Shown here: positions 59,701 through 64,000 of the stretch, piece by piece
Layout of the letters: each line of letters begins with the position of its first letter
Position numbering within the stretch: the first letter of the stretch is position 1
Source: Solibacillus merdavium
Lineage (GTDB): Bacteria > Bacillota > Bacilli > Bacillales_A > Planococcaceae
DNA: 64,000 bases
Direction: 5' to 3'
Assembly (NCBI RefSeq): GCF_014836935.1
Contig: NZ_JACSPW010000012.1
Location: forward strand, 1-64,000
Notes under the pieces: model-generated
Database searches by the model: none
Told to the model about the DNA's origin: nothing
Seen by the model: only the letters and a program-made list of their open reading frames with translations
Made by a program: the position numbers and the translations under genes

Positions 59701-59745
59701 CAAAAGGCCTCAAGAGTTTGTCTCTCGAGGCTTTTTGTCTTTTTA
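59701..59745 (+). terminator. Rho-independent terminator
   Basis: AAAAGGCCTCAAGAG / CTCTCGAGGCTTTTT (mismatches tolerated) with five more T. It ends the lipoprotein operon. Confidence 0.8.
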
Positions 59746-59763
59746 TTATGAATTTAACTAGAT

Positions 59764-60046
59764 GCTTAGCAGAAACAAGTTGTTCACGTTCATTAATTTG
59801 AATAGATTAATAATCATTGTAGATATCGTATCTACTTTATTTAAAGCGATGAATAAGTTGATTGGAATGGAGGGACCGTGACTCCACCGGGAACAGCAAA
59901 ATTTATTTTGCGACGAGTAACCGCAGGAGCACCGCGCGGAAGATCCATTAAATTGTGCCTGCCGTTGTAGGCACAATTTAGTTAGCTGGAGCCGTGCCCG
60001 GGGAAAGCTTCGGTCCCGGAATGGAAATCAACGGTTTAATATTAAT
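59764..60046. repeat. Large structured intergenic repeat, copy 4 (longest)
   Basis: The most complete copy of the element: left part GTTGTTCACGTTCATT...GTAGATATCGTATC, then GGACCGTGACTCCACCGGG, the 33-bp segment absent from copy 1, the AATTGTGCCTGCCG / AGGCACAATT hairpin, and CCCGGGGAAAGC...CGGTCC. It fills most of the 464-bp gap before metC; no gene seen there. Confidence 0.85.
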
Positions 60047-60097
60047 ATAATTTTTAACTAACACTTTTTAAGAGTTTGTCTACAGTCTCAACAATAA

Positions 60098-61261
60098 TTA
60101 TTTAAATTGACCAGCAATCGCTAATGCTTGTGTGAAATCTTCAATTAAATCATCTTCATTTTCCAAACCGACTGAAAAACGTAGCAAGCCATCTGTTATA
60201 CCACGCTTCGCACGCTCTTCCGGCTCCATTGCCGCATGACTCATTTTGGCAGGGTACGATAAAATCGATTCGACACCACCAAGACTGACAGCAAAAACGG
60301 GAATTTTCATTGCATCAACAAACACTTTGGCAATTTCATAGTTCGGTAAACTAAAGGACAATACCGCACCAGCAGAAGTTGCTTGCGCTGCATGAATTTC
60401 ATAGCCAGGGTGAGTAGGAAGACCAGGGTAATACACTTTTTCTACTAACGGATGGTCATGTAAAAACTGTGCAATACGCATCGCAACACGTGATTCTTCA
60501 TTAAAACGGACAGCAGTTGTTTTCATGTTCTGAATTAACGTGTAGCAATCCTGAACACCAAGTACAGACCCAAAAGAATTTTGAATGAAATAAATTTGAT
60601 TGCCGAGCTCCTCATCCTTCGTTACGACTAGTCCAGCCACAATATCCGAATGTCCCGACAAAAACTTAGTCGCAGAATGAATGACAACATCTACACCCAT
60701 ATCAAGTGGCTTTTGATGCAGTGGTGTCATAAATGTATTATCCAAAAATGTCATGGCACCGTGGTGTTTCGCAATATCGACAACAGCGTGAATATCCGTA
60801 ATACCTAACGTTGGATTTGATGGTGTTTCCATATAAATTAATTTCGTTTCTGGACGAACTGCTGCTTTCACTGCCTCAATATCCGTAAAGTCTACAAATG
60901 TATGGGTAATACCATAGCGAGGCAATACTTTTGTGACAAAACGGTAAGTCCCGCCGTATACATCCTCTGTAATGACAATATGATCACCGGCAGATAAAAT
61001 CATAAAGCATGCTGATACGGCAGCCATACCTGTTGCAAAGGCGAAACCTCGATTTCCGCCTTCCAGCTCGGCGATTGCTTTTTCCAATGCGGCCCGTGTT
61101 GGGTTACCGGAGCGGGCATAATCATATTCGCCAAATTCATCGATCGATTCTTGATGGAAAGTGGAAGATAAGTACATCGGTACATTTACGGCACCTTTTT
61201 TATCGGCATAGCCTTCTCGAATGGCTCCGTGAATGAGGGCTGTTTCAATGCGATTTGTCAT
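60098..61261 (-). CDS. metC: Cystathionine beta-lyase-type PLP enzyme
   Basis: A 387-residue Cys/Met-metabolism PLP enzyme. The PLP lysine is K199 in VVIHSATKFLSGHSD; YARSGNPTRAALE, ATGMAAVSA and YMETPSNPTLGI are conserved blocks. In B. subtilis the equivalent second gene, metC, cleaves cystathionine to homocysteine; gamma-lyase activity (MccB-type) cannot be excluded by eye. It overlaps metI by 4 bp. With MetY at 42.8 kb, it gives two routes to homocysteine in the window. Confidence 0.85.
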   Translation of the reverse strand: MTNRIETALIHGAIREGYADKKGAVNVPMYLSSTFHQESIDEFGEYDYARSGNPTRAALEKAIAELEGGNRGFAFATGMAAVSACFMILSAGDHIVITEDVYGGTYRFVTKVLPRYGITHTFVDFTDIEAVKAAVRPETKLIYMETPSNPTLGITDIHAVVDIAKHHGAMTFLDNTFMTPLHQKPLDMGVDVVIHSATKFLSGHSDIVAGLVVTKDEELGNQIYFIQNSFGSVLGVQDCYTLIQNMKTTAVRFNEESRVAMRIAQFLHDHPLVEKVYYPGLPTHPGYEIHAAQATSAGAVLSFSLPNYEIAKVFVDAMKIPVFAVSLGGVESILSYPAKMSHAAMEPEERAKRGITDGLLRFSVGLENEDDLIEDFTQALAIAGQFK

Positions 61262-62373
61262 GCGAACTCACCTCGTAACGTATCGAAAACTTGCTTTAGA
61301 TCGGCAATTAAATCATCCGCTTCTTCAATTCCTACAGAAAAACGTAGCAATCGGTCACATACACCACGTGCTACTCGCTCGTCATACGGCATATCGGCAT
61401 GAGTCTGTGTGGCAGGATACGTAATAAAGCTCTCCACACCACCTAGGCTTTCCGCAAATGTAATAAGTTTCATGCCTTTTAAAAATGGATTGACCATTAA
61501 CGCTTCCTTCACGCGGAATGAAAGCATACCGCCTTTTCCTGTATATAGCACATCTGTAACAAGTGGTTCAGTCTTTAAATAGTCAGCAATTTTTTTCGCA
61601 TTCGCATCATGCTGCTTCAGACGAAGATGCAACGTCTTCAGTCCACGAATAAGTAGCCATGAATCCATCGGTGCTAACACCATACCGATTCCATTATGAT
61701 AATAGGCTAGCTTCTCACATAGCTCCGAACCTTTTGCAACGACAAGTCCTGCCAATACATCATTGTGTCCGCCAATATATTTCGTCGCACTATGTAAAAC
61801 AATATCCGCACCTAATTCAATTGGACGCTGGAAATAAGGTGTATAAAATGTGTTATCCACAATTAAAAGTAATTGATGCTTTTTAGCCAATGCTGCATAT
61901 TGAACTAAATCAATTTCCTGCATTAAAGGATTCGTTGGTGTCTCAATAAACAGGGCTTTCGTATTTTCGTTAATTGCACGCTCTACATTATTTACATCTG
62001 TAAACGCATTATAGATAGGTTTAATGTTGTAATTTTCTGAAAACGTTTTAAATAGTCGGTACGTCCCACCGTATAAATCTTCCGGTACGATTAATTCATC
62101 ATTCGGTTTAAATAATGACATGACAAGCTGAATGGCTGCCATTCCTGAACTGCAGGCAAACCCAGCATCTCCACCTTCAAGTTCTGCAATTCCTTCTTCT
62201 AAAATGGAACGTGTCGGATTTTTTGTACGTGTATAATCATAGCCCGTAGATTCACCGATTCCTGTATGCTGGTAGGCTGTTGACATATAGATTGGAGGGT
62301 TAATTGCTCCTGTTTTTGCATCACTTAAATTCCCAAGCTGTACTAATTTTGTTTCTATAGAGCGCTGTGACAT
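61258..62373 (-). CDS. metI: Cystathionine gamma-synthase-type PLP enzyme
   Basis: A 371-residue PLP enzyme. PLP lysine K198 in IVLHSATKYIGGHNDV; TGYDYTRTKNPTRSILE, SSGMAAIQL and ETPTNPLMQEID fit MetI, which uses O-acylhomoserine and cysteine (or sulfide). It is the first gene of a metI-metC operon. In B. subtilis this operon has an S-box (SAM) riboswitch; I looked through 62374-62865 on the minus strand and see none, so regulation differs. Start follows AAGGAAG. Confidence 0.87.
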   Translation of the reverse strand: MSQRSIETKLVQLGNLSDAKTGAINPPIYMSTAYQHTGIGESTGYDYTRTKNPTRSILEEGIAELEGGDAGFACSSGMAAIQLVMSLFKPNDELIVPEDLYGGTYRLFKTFSENYNIKPIYNAFTDVNNVERAINENTKALFIETPTNPLMQEIDLVQYAALAKKHQLLLIVDNTFYTPYFQRPIELGADIVLHSATKYIGGHNDVLAGLVVAKGSELCEKLAYYHNGIGMVLAPMDSWLLIRGLKTLHLRLKQHDANAKKIADYLKTEPLVTDVLYTGKGGMLSFRVKEALMVNPFLKGMKLITFAESLGGVESFITYPATQTHADMPYDERVARGVCDRLLRFSVGIEEADDLIADLKQVFDTLRGEFA

Positions 62374-62865
62374 GAAAACACTTCCTTACACTAAATTTAC
62401 GAAACATTTTAAATGAATCGATTATTAAATCAATTTAACATGAACAACTGAAAGGGACAATAGAGGAAAGGGGGAATTAACGAAATGAAGAGTAAAACGT
62501 GTAAAAAAGAACAATAACGCAAGTCTGCAACTTATATTCAGCTATTAATATGCTACTGAACTTCAAACGGTATTTATAAATATTTGCAAAAACGAAAGCA
62601 TATACTCCCAAAAGGTGTACGACAACAATCGACATTTTTGTTTGGCAATATACGATGGTTCCCGATGATAAGAACCTTTCTTGTTAATTCCTCATCTTTC
62701 CGCTTCTTCTTAACCCTGGAGTAATTCCACATTTTATGATTGATATATAGTGAAAATAACACGTAAAACAACAAAATATAGCAATATACTGATAACGGAT
62801 ATGCAAGATTGGCAGCATGCCTTCTATATGGATTTCAAAATAAATGAAGAGGAGAAGGTAATTTA
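62374..62865. other. Intergenic region without recognised feature
   Basis: A 492-bp A/T-rich gap between divergent metI and the small membrane gene. I see no riboswitch, no repeat of the families found elsewhere and no convincing gene. Two minus-strand open frames (62574-62774 and 62684-62893) lack good ribosome sites and overlap each other. Confidence 0.5.
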
Positions 62866-63042
62866 ATGATATATATATTTCTAATAGATGCATTCGGTCT
62901 CATTGAAACAGCCTTTGTTATAAAGTCATACTTTTTAGCTGTTGCAACATGTTTTCTAGTATATTTGAAGATTACTCGGGCTAATTTGCCACACTTAAAA
63001 AAACACGTAACTGAATGGGAACTTCAAAATGGAAGTCCTTAA
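62866..63042 (+). CDS. Small membrane protein, 58 aa, coupled to dedA
   Basis: A 58-residue protein, MIYIFLIDAFGLIETAFVIK at the start, with one or two hydrophobic stretches (SYFLAVATCFLVYLKI) and a polar tail. GAGGAGAAGG lies upstream and the stop overlaps the DedA start by 14 bp, indicating translational coupling. Function unknown; a partner of the DedA protein is possible. Confidence 0.6.
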   Translation: MIYIFLIDAFGLIETAFVIKSYFLAVATCFLVYLKITRANLPHLKKHVTEWELQNGSP

Positions 63043-63514
63043 TCAGCTTGTGTCGCAATATGGGTACTTGGCTATTTTCGTAATTCTTTCATTAGGGCTT
63101 TTCGGACTCCCAATTCCTGATGAATTACTCGTTTTATGGATAGGGTATTTTACTAAAATCGGCACGCTGAATTACACCTATTCTCTTGTCGTCTGCATTA
63201 TCGGCACGTTTCTCGGGATGATGTTCAGCTATTATGTCGGAAAAAAAGCGGGGCGTCCTTTAATTGAGCGAATTGGCCGGTGGATTGGATTAACAGATAA
63301 AAGAATAGGAAAGACCGAAAAATGGATTCATAAGTACGGTCCGTCTTCTATTGTCATCAGTTTCTTTATACCAGGCATACGGCATGTTACTGGCTACTTT
63401 TTTGGTGTTTCTCAGATGAGATTAAAAACCTATGCGATCTATGTAGGCATCAGTGCAATTATTTGGTGTTGTTTACTTTTAACTTTAGGAAGAATTGTAG
63501 GTCACTTTGATTAA
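63029..63514 (+). CDS. DedA family membrane protein
   Basis: A 161-residue DedA/VTT-fold protein with about five hydrophobic segments. Family blocks are LGLFGLPIPDELLVLWIGY (residues 21-39) with the membrane-embedded acidic residues, GRPLIERIGRWIG and FFIPGIRHVTGYFFG (residues 114-128, with the conserved Arg). DedA proteins are linked to lipid-carrier (undecaprenyl phosphate) or phospholipid flipping and membrane homeostasis. Slightly shorter than the usual 200 residues. Confidence 0.88.
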   Translation: MEVLNQLVSQYGYLAIFVILSLGLFGLPIPDELLVLWIGYFTKIGTLNYTYSLVVCIIGTFLGMMFSYYVGKKAGRPLIERIGRWIGLTDKRIGKTEKWIHKYGPSSIVISFFIPGIRHVTGYFFGVSQMRLKTYAIYVGISAIIWCCLLLTLGRIVGHFD

Positions 63515-63559
63515 TAACACGGGGGAGAGTTAAAAGAGCAATGGTTAATATTCATTATG

Positions 63560-63605
63560 AAAGCCACGAAATGTTGAATCAATAACATTTCATGGCTTTT
63601 TTAGT
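63560..63605. terminator. Terminator between convergent genes
   Basis: AAAGCCACGAAATGTT / AACATTTCATGGCTTT (one mismatch) followed by T. It serves dedA and probably mscL. Confidence 0.8.
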
Positions 63606-63624
63606 TTTTCTGATTAAGATTTGA

Positions 63625-64000
63625 TTATTTGGCTTGTTCGTTCTTTAATAAATCACGAATTTCTTTTAATAGTTCTTCCTTCGTATCAAGTTCCGGTGTA
63701 GGCTCTTCTACAATTTCCGATTCCTTTTTCCGATTTAATTTTGTTAATAGTCGTAGAGCCATGAAAATGGCAAACGCAATAATAAGAAAATCAATGATCG
63801 ATTGGACAAATACTCCAAGCGCTATTTGTGCCTCACCTGAACCAAATTTCCACTCATTCTTTAAATCAATTCCACCTGTAAGCATCCCTACAAGGGGCAT
63901 TATTATATTTTCTACTAAGGATGTTACGATTTTTCCAAATGCAGATCCAATTACAACTGCAACAGCTAAATCAATAACATTTCCTTTCATAGCAAATTCC
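63625..64000 (-). CDS. mscL: Large-conductance mechanosensitive channel MscL (5' end beyond window)
   Basis: The two-helix channel that opens on membrane tension during osmotic downshock. [21 protein letters not shown] is the first helix, then [12 protein letters not shown], the loop [14 protein letters not shown] and the second helix [19 protein letters not shown], with a C-terminal amphipathic helix [12 protein letters not shown]. The ATG at 63990 is internal: upstream codons read EFA, matching the usual MxxEFKEFAxKGNVID start, so the true start lies past position 64000. Confidence 0.94.
   Translation of the reverse strand, partial: EFAMKGNVIDLAVAVVIGSAFGKIVTSLVENIIMPLVGMLTGGIDLKNEWKFGSGEAQIALGVFVQSIIDFLIIAFAIFMALRLLTKLNRKKESEIVEEPTPELDTKEELLKEIRDLLKNEQAK

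Noticed and set aside
62574-62893. Two overlapping minus-strand frames before dedA
   Set aside because: No ribosome sites, no recognisable domains, and the second overlaps the well-supported small gene at 62866.

Overview
The window looks like chromosomal DNA of a low-GC Gram-positive bacterium of the Bacillales. Strong AGGAGG-type ribosome binding sites, frequent TTG/GTG starts, Bce-type transporter and two-component genes, FMN riboswitches, an MhqR-type operator and SLAP-, DUF2812- and CPCC-type genes all point that way. Planococcaceae such as Solibacillus or Lysinibacillus are my best guess; this rests on recognition, not on a search. I see no rRNA, tRNA, CRISPR array, integrase, transposase or phage structural gene.

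Layout. 0-6 kb: two GNAT enzymes, a HAD phosphatase, small lipoprotein and membrane genes, a C39-like protein and a transglutaminase-like membrane protein. 6-8.5 kb: a riboflavin operon (ribE-ribB-ribH) behind two nearly identical FMN riboswitches in series, each with its own terminator; ribD and ribA are absent. 9.5-13.9 kb: an arsenic operon (arsR-arsB-arsC, small unknown ORF, Cys-rich flavoprotein, ArsN-like acetyltransferase) with a pair of mirror-image operators and closely similar repeats on both flanks. 14-20.4 kb: a soluble chemoreceptor-like protein, small membrane proteins and a Bce-type ABC transporter/two-component module. 20.8-29 kb: DUF2975, PadR-DUF2812, GNAT, M23 peptidase, a second DUF2812 gene, a LysE exporter and a TspO-like protein. 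29.3-37.5 kb: CopC/CopD, esterase, SET-domain protein, a SLAP-like gene without a normal start codon, a hydroxyacyl-CoA dehydrogenase, an M50-like protease, a MerR regulator and a CPBP protease.

38-47.5 kb: an 11-gene organosulfur operon with an acyl-CoA-dehydrogenase-like monooxygenase, SsuB/A/C transporter, YtkA-like lipoprotein, TlpA-like thioredoxin, MetY, a small unknown protein, two LLM flavin monooxygenases and an SsuE flavin reductase. Together they could import an organosulfur compound, release sulfite or sulfide with FMNH2, and fix sulfide into homocysteine. 47.6-55.4 kb is a patchwork: SUKH-like protein, ECF sigma/anti-sigma pair, a remnant of a second ssuE-like gene with terminator and promoter, CPCC protein, methyltransferase, a frameshifted small membrane gene and a broken AAC(6')-like acetyltransferase. 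55.5-64 kb: an MhqR-type quinone/aldehyde-stress operon, two lipoproteins, metI-metC, DedA and the start-truncated mscL.

Intergenic DNA carries two families of large structured repeats (about 180-280 bp) and one family of short terminator-like repeats. The findings I rate highest are the tandem FMN riboswitches, the arsenic operon's uncharacterised middle genes, the organosulfur cluster, the ssuE remnant and the SLAP-like gene lacking a canonical start.
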